A stretch of 64,000 nt of DNA, from positions 1,612,001 through 1,676,000 of the forward strand of contig OZ220216.1 of NCBI GenBank assembly GCA_964291505.2, read 5' to 3'. Origin of the DNA: Kistimonas sp964291505. GTDB taxonomy: Bacteria > Pseudomonadota > Gammaproteobacteria > Pseudomonadales > Endozoicomonadaceae. A model generated the notes under the pieces. That model was not told the DNA's origin. It saw only the letters and a list, made by a program, of their open reading frames with translations, and made no database searches. Made by a program: the position numbers and the translations under genes. Shown piece by piece: positions 15,579 to 24,364 of this stretch (position 1 is the first letter of the stretch; each line of letters starts with the position of its first letter).

Positions 15579-17723
15579 ATGATTTACGAAGGCCAGGCCA
15601 TCACCGTCACGTTGCTGGATGATGGCATTGCTCAGCTGAATTTTGACCTGCAAGGGGAGTCCGTCAACAAGTTCAACCAGACCACCCTGAAAGAACTGCA
15701 TGAAGCCACTGATGCCATCAGGGCGAGCAGTGATGTCAAGGGTGTGGTTGTCACCAGTTCCAAGGACGTCTTTATCGTCGGCGCCGATATCACTGAATTT
15801 ACCGATACTTTTGCCTTGCCTGAAGAAGAACTGATGGGCTGGGTGCTGAAAGCGAATGCCGTATTCAGCAATTTTGAAGATCTGCCTGTACCGACTGTCA
15901 CTGCCATCAATGGCATGGCTCTGGGTGGCGGATTTGAAATGTGTCTGTCGTCTGACTACCGGGTGATGTCCACTAAAGCTAAGGTGGGCTTACCGGAAGT
16001 TAAGCTGGGTCTGTTCCCGGGCTTCGGGGGAACGGTTCGTTTGTCCCGCGTTGTGGGTGCGGACAATGCCATCGAGTGGATCTGCATGGGCAACGAAAAC
16101 CGTGCAGATGCCGCGCTGAAAGTGGGTGCGGTAGACGCGGTCGTTGAACCCGAGCAACTGCTGGAAGCGGCCATTGACCTGGTTAAGCGCGCAGGTGCGG
16201 GTGAACTGGATTATCAGGCCAAGCGTCAGGAAAAACTGGATGCGGTCAAGCTGCCCCCGATGGAGCAGATGATGGCGTTTAATTCGGCCATTGGCTTTGT
16301 TGCCGGCAAGGCTGGTCCTAATTACCCTGCGCCGGTTGAAGCTATCAAAGTCATGCAGAAGCATGCTGGTAAGAAGCGCGACCAAGCCATTGAAATTGAA
16401 GCAAAAGGCTTCGTAAAAATGGCCAAGACTTCTGTGGCCAGTAACCTGATCGGCTTGTTCCTGAATGATCAGGCGCTGAAGAAAACAGCCAAGGCTTATG
16501 AGAAGCAAGCCAAGCCGGTCAAGCAGGCGGCGGTGCTGGGTGCCGGTATCATGGGGGGCGGTATTGCCTACCAGTCGGCCTACAAGGGCACACCGATTAT
16601 CATGAAGGATATCAATCAGGCCGGTATTGATCTTGGTCTGAACGAGGCGAAAAAACTGCTGACCAAGCGGGTTGAGCGTAAGAAAATGGATGCGGCGAAG
16701 ATGGGGGACACCCTGAATCGTATCGTGCCCACGCTGTCTTACGGCGATTTCAAGGAAGTCGACGTTATCGTCGAAGCTGTTGTTGAAAACGTCAAGGTTA
16801 AGCATGCCGTTCTGGCTGAAGCAGAGAAGCAGATTCGTGATGATGCGATACTGACCTCGAACACCTCAACGATCTCCATCAATACGCTGTCGGAAGCACT
16901 TGATCGTCCGGAAAACTTCTGTGGTATGCACTTCTTCAACCCGGTGCACATGATGCCGCTGGTGGAAGTTATCCGTGGAGAGAAGACCAGTGAAGAAACC
17001 ATTGCCACAGTGGTCAGCTATGCCAAGGCCATGGGTAAAACGCCGGTTGTCGTCAATGACTGTCCGGGCTTCTTGGTAAACCGTGTCCTGTTCCCTTATT
17101 TCGGTGGTTTTGCCGGATTGCTGCGTGACGGTGCTGACTTCCAGCAGGTCGACAAGGTCATGGAGCGCTTTGGCTGGCCGATGGGTCCTGCCTACCTGAT
17201 GGATGTCGTCGGCATTGATACCGGTGTTCATGCTGAAGGGGTCATGGCAGACGGCTTCCCTGATCGCATGAAGCGCGACTTCAAGAGCGCCGTTGACGTA
17301 ATGTTCGAAAACAATCGTCTCGGACAGAAGAATAATATCGGTTTCTACAAGTATGAAACTGACAAGCGCGGCAAGCCGAAGAAAGTGGTTGATGAAGGCA
17401 CCTATGAGCTGATTGCGCCCGTGTGTGCTGAGCGTCGTGACTTTGAAACCGATGAAATTATCGCGCGTATGATGATCCCAATGTGTCTGGAAGTGGTTCG
17501 TTGCCTGGAAGACGGCATTGTTCAGACTGCGGCAGATGCTGACATGGGCCTCATCTTCGGCATTGGCTTCCCGCCATTCCGCGGTGGTGCGCTGCGTTAT
17601 ATCGATGAAATGGGTGTTGCTGAGTTTGTTGACCTGGCTGACAAGTATGCGGACCTCGGACCGCTGTACCAGGCAACAGAAGGACTCCGGAAAATGGCCG
17701 CTGAAGGGAAAACCTTCTTTTAA
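15579..17723 (+). CDS. fadB: Fatty acid oxidation complex alpha subunit FadB
   Basis: 714-aa multifunctional beta-oxidation enzyme: enoyl-CoA hydratase/isomerase in the N-terminal third, 3-hydroxyacyl-CoA dehydrogenase in the rest. Crotonase catalytic glutamates are Glu120 (GMALGGGFE) and Glu140 (VGLPEVKLG). The NAD motif GAGIMGGGIAYQ lies near residue 322 and the dehydrogenase His is His451 (GMHFFNPVH). ATG at 15579 has GGAG 8 nt upstream and gives the length of Pseudomonas FadB (715 aa); an in-frame ATG at 15504 would add 25 unrelated residues. It forms an alpha2-beta2 complex with the downstream FadA. Confidence 0.96.
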   Translation: MIYEGQAITVTLLDDGIAQLNFDLQGESVNKFNQTTLKELHEATDAIRASSDVKGVVVTSSKDVFIVGADITEFTDTFALPEEELMGWVLKANAVFSNFEDLPVPTVTAINGMALGGGFEMCLSSDYRVMSTKAKVGLPEVKLGLFPGFGGTVRLSRVVGADNAIEWICMGNENRADAALKVGAVDAVVEPEQLLEAAIDLVKRAGAGELDYQAKRQEKLDAVKLPPMEQMMAFNSAIGFVAGKAGPNYPAPVEAIKVMQKHAGKKRDQAIEIEAKGFVKMAKTSVASNLIGLFLNDQALKKTAKAYEKQAKPVKQAAVLGAGIMGGGIAYQSAYKGTPIIMKDINQAGIDLGLNEAKKLLTKRVERKKMDAAKMGDTLNRIVPTLSYGDFKEVDVIVEAVVENVKVKHAVLAEAEKQIRDDAILTSNTSTISINTLSEALDRPENFCGMHFFNPVHMMPLVEVIRGEKTSEETIATVVSYAKAMGKTPVVVNDCPGFLVNRVLFPYFGGFAGLLRDGADFQQVDKVMERFGWPMGPAYLMDVVGIDTGVHAEGVMADGFPDRMKRDFKSAVDVMFENNRLGQKNNIGFYKYETDKRGKPKKVVDEGTYELIAPVCAERRDFETDEIIARMMIPMCLEVVRCLEDGIVQTAADADMGLIFGIGFPPFRGGALRYIDEMGVAEFVDLADKYADLGPLYQATEGLRKMAAEGKTFF

Positions 17724-17802
17724 GGTTGTTCAGGAAGTTCCGTAACAGATAACGCCTGGCCCGGTCTGTATCGGGCCTGATAAGAATTCAGGAGCAAACG
17801 AC

Positions 17803-18978
17803 ATGAGTCTGAATCCGAGAGATGCGGTGATCGTCGATGCGGTCCGCACGCCGATGGGTAAGTCCAGAAATGGGCAGTTTCGTAATGTGCGGGCAGAGAA
17901 ACTGTCTGCCGAGCTGATTGAAGCCCTCAAGGCCCGTAATCCGAACTGGAACACTCGGGAAACGGAAGATGTGATCTGGGGCTGTGTGAACCAGACCAAA
18001 GAGCAGGGCATGAACATTGCCCGTAACATCGCCATGCTGGCGGATCTGCCCCGTGAAGTGGCTGCGCAGACCGTTAACCGTCTGTGTGGCTCTTCCATGC
18101 AGGCGCTGCATACGGCGGCCATGGGTATCGCTACCGGTAACGGTGATGTGTTTGTGGTCGGCGGTGTAGAGCACATGGGCCACGTAAAAATGGACCATGG
18201 TATTGACCTGAACCCGGAAGGTTCCAAGCATTACGCGAAAGCGTCCAACATGATGGGCCTGACGGCTGAAATGCTGGGTCGTATGCATGGTATCAACCGT
18301 CAGCAGCAGGATGAATTTGCGCTGCGCTCCCACAAGAAAGCGTGGGAAGCTACGGTCGAGGGTCGCTGGAAGAATGAAATCGTGCCGATCGAAGGTCATG
18401 ATGCCAATGGCTTCAAGGTGAAGTGTGAAATTGATGAAGTTATTCGTCAGGACGCCACACTGGAAGCCATGAGCAGCCTTAAGCCGGTCTTTGACCCGAA
18501 AGGTGGTACGGTGACAGCGGGTTCTTCTTCTGCGCTGTCTGACGGTGCTGCAGCACTGCTGGTGATGTCTGCTGAGCGTGCGCAGGCGGCAGGTCTGAAT
18601 ATCCGTGCCAAAATTCGCTCTATGGCTGTGGCAGGCTGTGAAGCGGCGATCATGGGTTATGGGCCTGTACCGGCCACCAAGAAAGCGCTGAAGCGCGCCG
18701 GCTTGTCCATTGACGATATTGATTACTTCGAGCTGAATGAAGCGTTTGCGGCGCAGGCGTTGCCAGTCGCCAAGGACCTCAAGTTGCTCGATAAGGTCGA
18801 AGATCGCGTCAACCTCAATGGCGGTGCGATTGCACTGGGTCATCCGCTGGGTTGTTCCGGTGCGCGGATCACAGGCACACTCCTGAACGTACTTGAGTGG
18901 AAAGGCGGTACTCTGGGGCTTGCTACCATGTGTATCGGCCTTGGTCAGGGAATTGCCACGGTGATCGAACGCGTGTAA
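17803..18978 (+). CDS. fadA: 3-ketoacyl-CoA thiolase FadA
   Basis: 391-aa thiolase, beta subunit of the fatty acid oxidation complex. The acyl-accepting Cys95 is in NRLCGSSMQAL. NEAFAAQAL, GGAIALGHPLGCSGAR and the C-terminal CIGLGQG with the second catalytic Cys are all present. Length matches E. coli FadA (387). AGGAG lies about 8 nt before the ATG. It is 79 bp downstream of fadB in the usual fadBA order and is followed by a strong terminator. Confidence 0.96.
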   Translation: MSLNPRDAVIVDAVRTPMGKSRNGQFRNVRAEKLSAELIEALKARNPNWNTRETEDVIWGCVNQTKEQGMNIARNIAMLADLPREVAAQTVNRLCGSSMQALHTAAMGIATGNGDVFVVGGVEHMGHVKMDHGIDLNPEGSKHYAKASNMMGLTAEMLGRMHGINRQQQDEFALRSHKKAWEATVEGRWKNEIVPIEGHDANGFKVKCEIDEVIRQDATLEAMSSLKPVFDPKGGTVTAGSSSALSDGAAALLVMSAERAQAAGLNIRAKIRSMAVAGCEAAIMGYGPVPATKKALKRAGLSIDDIDYFELNEAFAAQALPVAKDLKLLDKVEDRVNLNGGAIALGHPLGCSGARITGTLLNVLEWKGGTLGLATMCIGLGQGIATVIERV

Positions 18979-19005
18979 GGCGTAGTTTGATTATGTGAAA
19001 TAAAT

Positions 19006-19043
19006 CAGACCCCGGTAAGCTTTTGCCGGGGTCTGTTGTTTTT
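19006..19043 (+). terminator. Rho-independent terminator of fadBA
   Basis: 10-bp perfect stem CAGACCCCGG (19006-19015) / CCGGGGTCTG (19026-19035) followed by TTGTTTTT. Confidence 0.9.
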
Positions 19044-19483
19044 ACCCTGACAAATAGAGTAGAGTTTTCCGCCGAAAAAGGATCGCTGTCCGTGGGGACG
19101 ATCGATTGGCGCATTGCTTGGAAAACGCTATCCATTCAGCTGTCTGATACACGTCTGACCATGACAGCACATGACGGGGGATGGTTGCGTTGTCAGTGTT
19201 TCAATCCGTACTGTTATTGGCGTATCTCGCTTTGATTCACTAGATTCGGTTTTAACAGTGTTTGCATTCGTGCGGTGAAGAAGGTATCCCTTAAATGATT
19301 TGGCGGGGTAGCTTTGTGGGCTGGCTTTATAGCAAAACAGATAAAATGCTTTTGAATCAGTCACCTGGCTCGCTTTCTTGACCCGGCGTATGTTAAACCT
19401 TATATATTGACGCGATCTGCATAGCTCCCCTGTCCCGATCTGAACCGAGAGGCAGGAACCCGCAACAGGATGTGAAAAACAGT
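19044..19483 (+). promoter_or_regulatory. topA upstream region with candidate promoter
   Basis: 440-bp spacer without a convincing gene. A sigma70-like promoter is visible: TTGACC at 19378-19383 and TATATA at 19401-19406 with a 17-bp gap, about 75 bp before topA. The rest shows no clear structure. Confidence 0.5.
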
Positions 19484-22129
19484 ATGGGTAAATCACTGGT
19501 CATTGTGGAGTCGCCCGCCAAGGCGAAAACCATTAACAAGTACCTGGGAAAAGACTTTATCGTCAAATCCAGTGTCGGCCATATCAGGGATCTTCCGGTC
19601 AGTGGCAGTGGCTCTCGCACGCCTGTTGATCCGAAAGCGCGGGCGAAGGCAGCGGCTGAAACCCGCAAAATGACGCCTGAGCAGAAAGAGAAACATAAGA
19701 AGCAGAAAGCGCGTGAGCAGCTGATCGGCCGGATGGGTATTGACCCTGAAAACGGCTGGGATGCCCATTACGAAGTGCTGCCAGGCAAAGAGAAAGTGGT
19801 CGACGAGTTGCGTCGTTTGGCCCAGGCGGCAGAAACCGTTTATCTCGCAACGGATTTGGACCGCGAGGGGGAGGCCATTGCCTGGCACCTGCAGGAAACC
19901 ATAGGTCCTGACGTGGCTGACTATCGTCGTGTCACATTCAATGAAATCACCAAGAGCGCTATTAACGAAGCTTTCCAGAGCCCCGGTCGTCTGAATATTG
20001 ATCGCGTTAATGCGCAACAGGCACGGCGTTTTCTTGATCGTGTCGTGGGTTACATGGTTTCACCATTGCTGTGGGCAAAAATTGCCCGTGGTCTTTCTGC
20101 TGGCCGTGTTCAGTCGGTTGCCGTCCGCTTGATTGTTGAGCGTGAACGCGAAATCAGAAAGTTTGTGCCTGAAGAATTCTGGGAGGTGTATGCCGATCTT
20201 GCCACCGGAAACGGTGAAGCTGCGCGATTCCAGGTTACCAAAGAAAAGGGTGAAAACTTCCGTCCTGTCAGCAAGGCGCAAACCGATGCGGCTCTTGCAC
20301 TGTTGAAGTCTGCCGGTTATACGGTTCGCTCACGGGATGATAAGCCGACGTCTACTAAGGCGCCGGCGCCGTTTATCACATCAACTCTTCAGCAGGCAGC
20401 CAGTACGCGGTTGGGATTCAGTGTCAAGAAAACCATGACGCTGGCTCAGCGCCTCTATGAGGCAGGGCATATTACGTATATGCGAACCGACTCAACCAAT
20501 TTGAGTGCTGAGGCAGTGGCATCTGCGCGTGATTATATTAATGGTCGTTTTGGACAGGATTATCTACCCGATCAGCCCAATATCTATTCCAGTAAGGATG
20601 GTGCGCAGGAAGCTCACGAAGCAATTCGTCCTTCTGATGTTGAAGCATCACCGGGCACCTTGTCCGGACTGGAAAAAGATGCCGAGCGTTTGTATGACCT
20701 GATCTGGCGACAGTTTGTGGCTTGCCAGATGGTGCCTGCACGGTATTTGAGTACCAGTATTACCGTAGAAGCAGCACAGTTTGAGCTGAAAACCAAAGGG
20801 CGCACGCTGAAGTTTGATGGTTTTACCCGGGTTCTTCCGCCGCTGTCTAAAAAAGGTGAAGATGTCATTCTGCCGGACATCCAGCCTCAGCAGAGTTTGA
20901 ATCTTAATAAGCTGGACCCTCGCCAGTTGTTTACTCGTCCACCTGCGCGTTTTTCTGAAGCAGCACTGGTCAGGGAGCTGGAAAAGCGGGGTATTGGCAG
21001 GCCATCGACCTACGCCTCCATTATTTCAACGATTCAGGATCGTGGTTACGTATCGCTGAAGAATCGCCGGTTTTATGCAGAAAAGATTGGCGACATCGTT
21101 ACAGATCGTCTGGTAGAAAATTTCCACGACCTTCTGGATTACAGCTTTACAGCGAAGATGGAAGAGAGTCTGGATGAGGTGGCGGAATCTCAGAAAGAAT
21201 GGAAGCAACTGCTTGATGCCTTCTATGCAGAATTCAAGCAGAAGCTGGAACAGGCTGAGCAAACCGATGGTGGTATGCGTGCCAATGAGCCGGTTCTGAC
21301 AGCAATTGAATGCCCGGCATGTGGTCGCCATATGCAGATCCGTACAGCGAGTACTGGTGTATTCCTGGGGTGTTCGGGCTATACCTTGCCGCCGAAAGAA
21401 CGTTGCAAGACAACAATCAACCTGGTGCCAGGTGAAGAAGCTATCAATGCTGATGATGAGAACGCAGAAGTCAATGCGCTCCGTGCCAAGCATCGATGTG
21501 GCAAGTGTGGCACTGCGATGGACAGCTACCTGATTGATGAGCAGCGCAAGCTGCATATCTGTGGTAATAATCCGGATTGCGATGGCTATGAAATTGAACA
21601 GGGGCAGTTCAAGATCAAGGGTTATGAGGGCCCCACACTGGAATGTGACAAGTGTGGCTCTGAAATGCAGCTGAAGAGCGGCCGGTTTGGCAAGTATTTT
21701 GGTTGTACCAACAGTGAGTGCAGTAATACCCGCAAGCTGCTGAAAAATGGTCAGCCAGCGCCGCCGAAAATGGATCCTGTGCCCATGCCGGAGCTGCGGT
21801 GTATCAAGGTTGATGATACCTACATTCTGCGGGATGGCGCGTCGGGCCTCTTCCTAGCGGCGAGCCAGTTTCCGAAAAATCGGGAAACCCGTGCGCCGCT
21901 TGTGAGTGAGTTGATTCCTCACCGGAAGGAGATCGACAGCAAGTACCATTTTCTTCTGGATGCACCTGCTACTGACCCGGACGGTAATCCCAGTATTATC
22001 CGGTTTAGTCGTAAGACTGGTCAGCAGTACGTCATGACTGAAGTGGATGGCAAGTCAACAGGCTGGCAGGCGTTTTACGAAGATGGCCGCTGGCAGGAGA
22101 AGCAGACTAAGAAGAAAAAACAGGCATGA
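19484..22129 (+). CDS. topA: DNA topoisomerase I (type IA)
   Basis: 881-aa enzyme that relaxes negative supercoils by single-strand cutting. It begins MGKSLVIVESPAKAKT, the standard TOPRIM start, with TOPRIM acidic motif DLDREGEAIAWHL. The active-site tyrosine is Tyr332 in YMRTDSTNLS. The C-terminus carries zinc ribbons with Cys clusters (CPACGRHM, CGKCGTAM, CDKCGSEM). Start taken at the ATG at 19484; an in-frame GTG at 19472 lies too close to AGGA at 19467-19470. It overlaps the next gene by 4 nt (ATGA). Confidence 0.95.
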   Translation: MGKSLVIVESPAKAKTINKYLGKDFIVKSSVGHIRDLPVSGSGSRTPVDPKARAKAAAETRKMTPEQKEKHKKQKAREQLIGRMGIDPENGWDAHYEVLPGKEKVVDELRRLAQAAETVYLATDLDREGEAIAWHLQETIGPDVADYRRVTFNEITKSAINEAFQSPGRLNIDRVNAQQARRFLDRVVGYMVSPLLWAKIARGLSAGRVQSVAVRLIVEREREIRKFVPEEFWEVYADLATGNGEAARFQVTKEKGENFRPVSKAQTDAALALLKSAGYTVRSRDDKPTSTKAPAPFITSTLQQAASTRLGFSVKKTMTLAQRLYEAGHITYMRTDSTNLSAEAVASARDYINGRFGQDYLPDQPNIYSSKDGAQEAHEAIRPSDVEASPGTLSGLEKDAERLYDLIWRQFVACQMVPARYLSTSITVEAAQFELKTKGRTLKFDGFTRVLPPLSKKGEDVILPDIQPQQSLNLNKLDPRQLFTRPPARFSEAALVRELEKRGIGRPSTYASIISTIQDRGYVSLKNRRFYAEKIGDIVTDRLVENFHDLLDYSFTAKMEESLDEVAESQKEWKQLLDAFYAEFKQKLEQAEQTDGGMRANEPVLTAIECPACGRHMQIRTASTGVFLGCSGYTLPPKERCKTTINLVPGEEAINADDENAEVNALRAKHRCGKCGTAMDSYLIDEQRKLHICGNNPDCDGYEIEQGQFKIKGYEGPTLECDKCGSEMQLKSGRFGKYFGCTNSECSNTRKLLKNGQPAPPKMDPVPMPELRCIKVDDTYILRDGASGLFLAASQFPKNRETRAPLVSELIPHRKEIDSKYHFLLDAPATDPDGNPSIIRFSRKTGQQYVMTEVDGKSTGWQAFYEDGRWQEKQTKKKKQA

Positions 22130-22635
22130 AGCAATCCGTGCGGGCCAGAACCAATCAGAAATTGTATATGGCCCGTCTCAATCTCGATCATTGGGAGTCT
22201 CTTCTGTCCAGTAAAGCCTTGCCTGTTGAAGGTGAGGCTTGCCGGGAAAGCTTTCTGTTTCATGCTGTTGGCGCTTATCGCTCTCTTTTAGCGGAAATGC
22301 TGGAAGCGGCGGATATTGATGCCAGCACTGAAACGGCTGAACAGGCGGTTCTAGTTGTTGATAAATATGGCAAAACGGTAGCGGAACTCTCGGCGCTGTT
22401 GCAGCTTGAAGAAACGCCGGAAAGCTGGTTGTCAGCATTGCTGATGAAATGGGATGGTTGCTGGCTACCTTCCATAGCTGGTGTGGTTGAATCTGCACCT
22501 GTTGAATGTATTCCACTCAAGGAAGTCGGTAATCATACGGTTAAATTTTCTGATGCACCTGAAAGCTACCGGATGATTTATGAGTCATTGAAAGCAATGA
22601 TTGCCTGGGTTAGGTCGCAAATGGTTGAATGGTGA
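22126..22635 (+). CDS. Conserved hypothetical protein (DUF6586-like)
   Basis: 169-aa soluble, mostly helical protein with no signal peptide or membrane helix. It starts inside the topA stop (ATGA overlap) and is therefore co-translated with it. From memory, a protein of this size and position lies next to topA in Pseudomonas and belongs to a domain of unknown function; no catalytic motif is visible. The opening RTNQKLYMARLNLDHWE is its most distinctive stretch. Confidence 0.75.
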   Translation: MKQSVRARTNQKLYMARLNLDHWESLLSSKALPVEGEACRESFLFHAVGAYRSLLAEMLEAADIDASTETAEQAVLVVDKYGKTVAELSALLQLEETPESWLSALLMKWDGCWLPSIAGVVESAPVECIPLKEVGNHTVKFSDAPESYRMIYESLKAMIAWVRSQMVEW

Positions 22636-22708
22636 TGGCAAGCGGCAGTATGCTTTGCTGATTCCGAGCCGATCATTTCTTCGCCATACAATCAGGAAAG
22701 CAGTGTAG

Positions 22709-22942
22709 ATGTCAGATGATTATGTGTTAGAAATTGTTGAGATTTCCGAGGGTGAGATTGTTTTAAAAACCCGCCATGATCACAACACGCTGCTAACCCT
22801 GAAGTTTTCATCAGATGCATTGGATTATCTTGATAACCGCTACCTGGATGTTGCTAAAGTGATGCTTAATGCCGGGATGCAGGCCGCAACCGGCGTCGAT
22901 GAAGCAGAGGCTTCTCTGTTCATCGGGCGCAGGCTGCACTGA
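22709..22942 (+). CDS. Small conserved hypothetical protein
   Basis: 77-aa acidic soluble protein (MSDDYVLEIVEISEGEIVLK). AGGAAAG lies about 8 nt before the ATG. A small protein in this place between topA and sulA is also what I recall in Pseudomonas. Its 3' end overlaps the convergent sulA gene by 23 bp. No function can be assigned. Confidence 0.7.
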   Translation: MSDDYVLEIVEISEGEIVLKTRHDHNTLLTLKFSSDALDYLDNRYLDVAKVMLNAGMQAATGVDEAEASLFIGRRLH

Positions 22943-23444
22943 AAAAATCTGGCAATACGGGTTGCTTGCGGGTCGTTTTTCGCCCCCGAATCGCCAGAGC
23001 ATCCGATCTTCCGAATGTGGCGGATCGTTCCAGTTGGTCAAGACCTTGCTCAGACAGGTCGTTTATCCAGACGACAACGGTGTGACTATTGCCGCTGCTC
23101 AATGCGCGGCATGCGAGATTTAGCGCTTGATCAGACGTGTCAGCTGTCAGCATGAGCAGCTTGTTGGTATTTAAGTCGGCGTTTTTAAGCCAATGGCTGA
23201 TTTCGCTGGTAAAGGCTGATGATGCAATCAGGGTAAGCCAACGGTCATCATGATTGCGGGTCAGCTGTGACAGGATAGGTGTGATCAGACAAATGCTGAG
23301 GCTGCTGAAGGCAGGTGCAATCACTTCATTGACACGTCCATATGGGCGATCATCCTGATAGAATGCCTCGTTCATGCCGGATGGCTGGTGGAGTCCGAAT
23401 TCGTGCGGATGAAGCGTCTGCGGTTGAATCATCGAATACATCAT
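22920..23444 (-). CDS. sulA: SOS cell division inhibitor SulA-like
   Basis: 174-aa protein expected to bind FtsZ and stop division during the SOS response. The core resembles Pseudomonas SulA: DDRWLTLIASS, LNTNKLLMLTAD and GNSHTVVVWINDL. The N-terminal 50 and C-terminal 25 residues are variable. ATG at 23444 is chosen because TTGGAG ends 6 nt upstream; a TTG at 23456 overlaps that ribosome site. Only 63 bp separate it from lexA on the same strand and I see no LexA box in that gap, so it is probably co-transcribed with lexA. Confidence 0.82.
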   Translation of the reverse strand: MMYSMIQPQTLHPHEFGLHQPSGMNEAFYQDDRPYGRVNEVIAPAFSSLSICLITPILSQLTRNHDDRWLTLIASSAFTSEISHWLKNADLNTNKLLMLTADTSDQALNLACRALSSGNSHTVVVWINDLSEQGLDQLERSATFGRSDALAIRGRKTTRKQPVLPDFFSAACAR

Positions 23445-23507
23445 CAGTTTCTCCAAAAAAGCCCTGGTTTACTTTGCTTAAGCTGTTTTACTGATCATCC
23501 ATTAGCC

Positions 23508-24113
23508 TTAATGGCGAATAACCCCGACACTGAGTCCTTCTATGGTGAGGGGGTCGGTCTTCAAATCGACTTCTATGGTGTTGAATTCTTCGTTTTCCGG
23601 GTGAAGCAAGACTTTAGCGCCTTTTTTTTCAAACCGTTTCACCGTGACTTCGTCATCAATGCGGGCTACGACGATCTGGCCATTGTGCACATCGGATGTG
23701 CGATGCACTGCCAGCAGGTCACCGTCCATGATGCCGATGTCTTTCATGCTCATTCCCTTAACACGCAGGAGATAGTCGGCCTTTGGATGAAAAAATTCCG
23801 GGTTGACCTTGCAGTGGTCTTCAATATGTTCCTGAGCAAGGATCGGCATCCCGGCGGCAACCTGGCCGATTATGGGTAAGCCTTCGGCTTCATTGGTGTT
23901 GTCGTCGGGAATGCGGATGCCTCGAGATGCGCCAGAAATGATTTCAATGGCACCTTTGCGGGCCAGTGCACGTAAGTGTTCTTCTGCAGCATTCGGTGAG
24001 CGGAATCCCAACTCTTTAGCGATTTCGGCGCGTGTCGGGGGAAATCCGGTGTTCTCAATATGCGATTTAATGAGAGCCAGAATTTCTGCCTGACGGGGAG
24101 TGAGCTTGATCAT
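23508..24113 (-). CDS. lexA: LexA repressor
   Basis: 201-aa SOS repressor. The N-terminal winged helix (TPRQAEILALIKSHIENTG, then PTRAEIAKELGF) binds DNA. Self-cleavage occurs at Ala87-Gly88 (VAAGMP), with catalytic Ser122 (GMSMKDIGIMDGD) and Lys159 (EVTVKRFEKKG). RecA filaments trigger cleavage. Two LexA boxes lie just upstream, so it is autoregulated, as in other gammaproteobacteria. Genes lexA and sulA form a minus-strand pair divergent from psrA. Confidence 0.97.
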   Translation of the reverse strand: MIKLTPRQAEILALIKSHIENTGFPPTRAEIAKELGFRSPNAAEEHLRALARKGAIEIISGASRGIRIPDDNTNEAEGLPIIGQVAAGMPILAQEHIEDHCKVNPEFFHPKADYLLRVKGMSMKDIGIMDGDLLAVHRTSDVHNGQIVVARIDDEVTVKRFEKKGAKVLLHPENEEFNTIEVDLKTDPLTIEGLSVGVIRH

Positions 24114-24126
24114 GCCGCTACCTATT

Positions 24127-24142
24127 CTGTCGTTATATACAG
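24127..24142 (-). promoter_or_regulatory. LexA box 1 upstream of lexA
   Basis: CTGTCGTTATATACAG matches the gammaproteobacterial SOS box CTGT-N8-ACAG exactly. It lies 14 bp before the lexA start. Confidence 0.9.
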
Positions 24143-24145
24143 TAA

Positions 24146-24161
24146 CTGTGATTATATACAG
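24146..24161 (-). promoter_or_regulatory. LexA box 2 upstream of lexA
   Basis: CTGTGATTATATACAG is a second exact CTGT-N8-ACAG site, 19 bp from the first. Its minus-strand reading contains TATAAT (24151-24156), a likely lexA -10 hexamer, with TTGCAG about 16 bp upstream. Confidence 0.9.
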
Positions 24162-24316
24162 TTGTTTGGTGTCTGCAATAAGAAATGTTGTTGGTATGTC
24201 GCAGTAATGAGACGTTATCGCAGATAAAAACGACGTCTTGTAGTAATGATTTGTTTCATTAAGTGTGTAATTTTCTTGTAATCATCTGAATTCCTTGACA
24301 AAAGGCTCTGGACATA

Positions 24317-24339
24317 CGATCGTTTCAAACGATCGTTTG
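24317..24339 (+). promoter_or_regulatory. PsrA autoregulatory operator
   Basis: Two overlapping perfect palindromes: CGATCGTTTCAAACGATCG (24317-24335) and CAAACGATCGTTTG (24326-24339). The second is an exact CAAAC-N4-GTTTG PsrA site. A TTGACA at 24295-24300 lies just upstream, so bound PsrA would cover the core promoter of its own gene. Confidence 0.8.
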
Positions 24340-24364
24340 CTTCAGGTATAAAAAATAAGATGTT

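Noticed and set aside
15990..16805. 271-codon open frame antisense to fadB
   Set aside because: Lies fully within a clear coding gene and has shadow-type composition.
17788..18843. 351-codon open frame antisense to fadA
   Set aside because: Its translation is low-complexity and rich in His, Arg and Thr, as expected for the reverse strand of a strongly codon-biased gene; fadA is unmistakable.
19023..19235. 70-codon frame between fadA and topA
   Set aside because: Begins inside the fadA terminator and shows no coding character.
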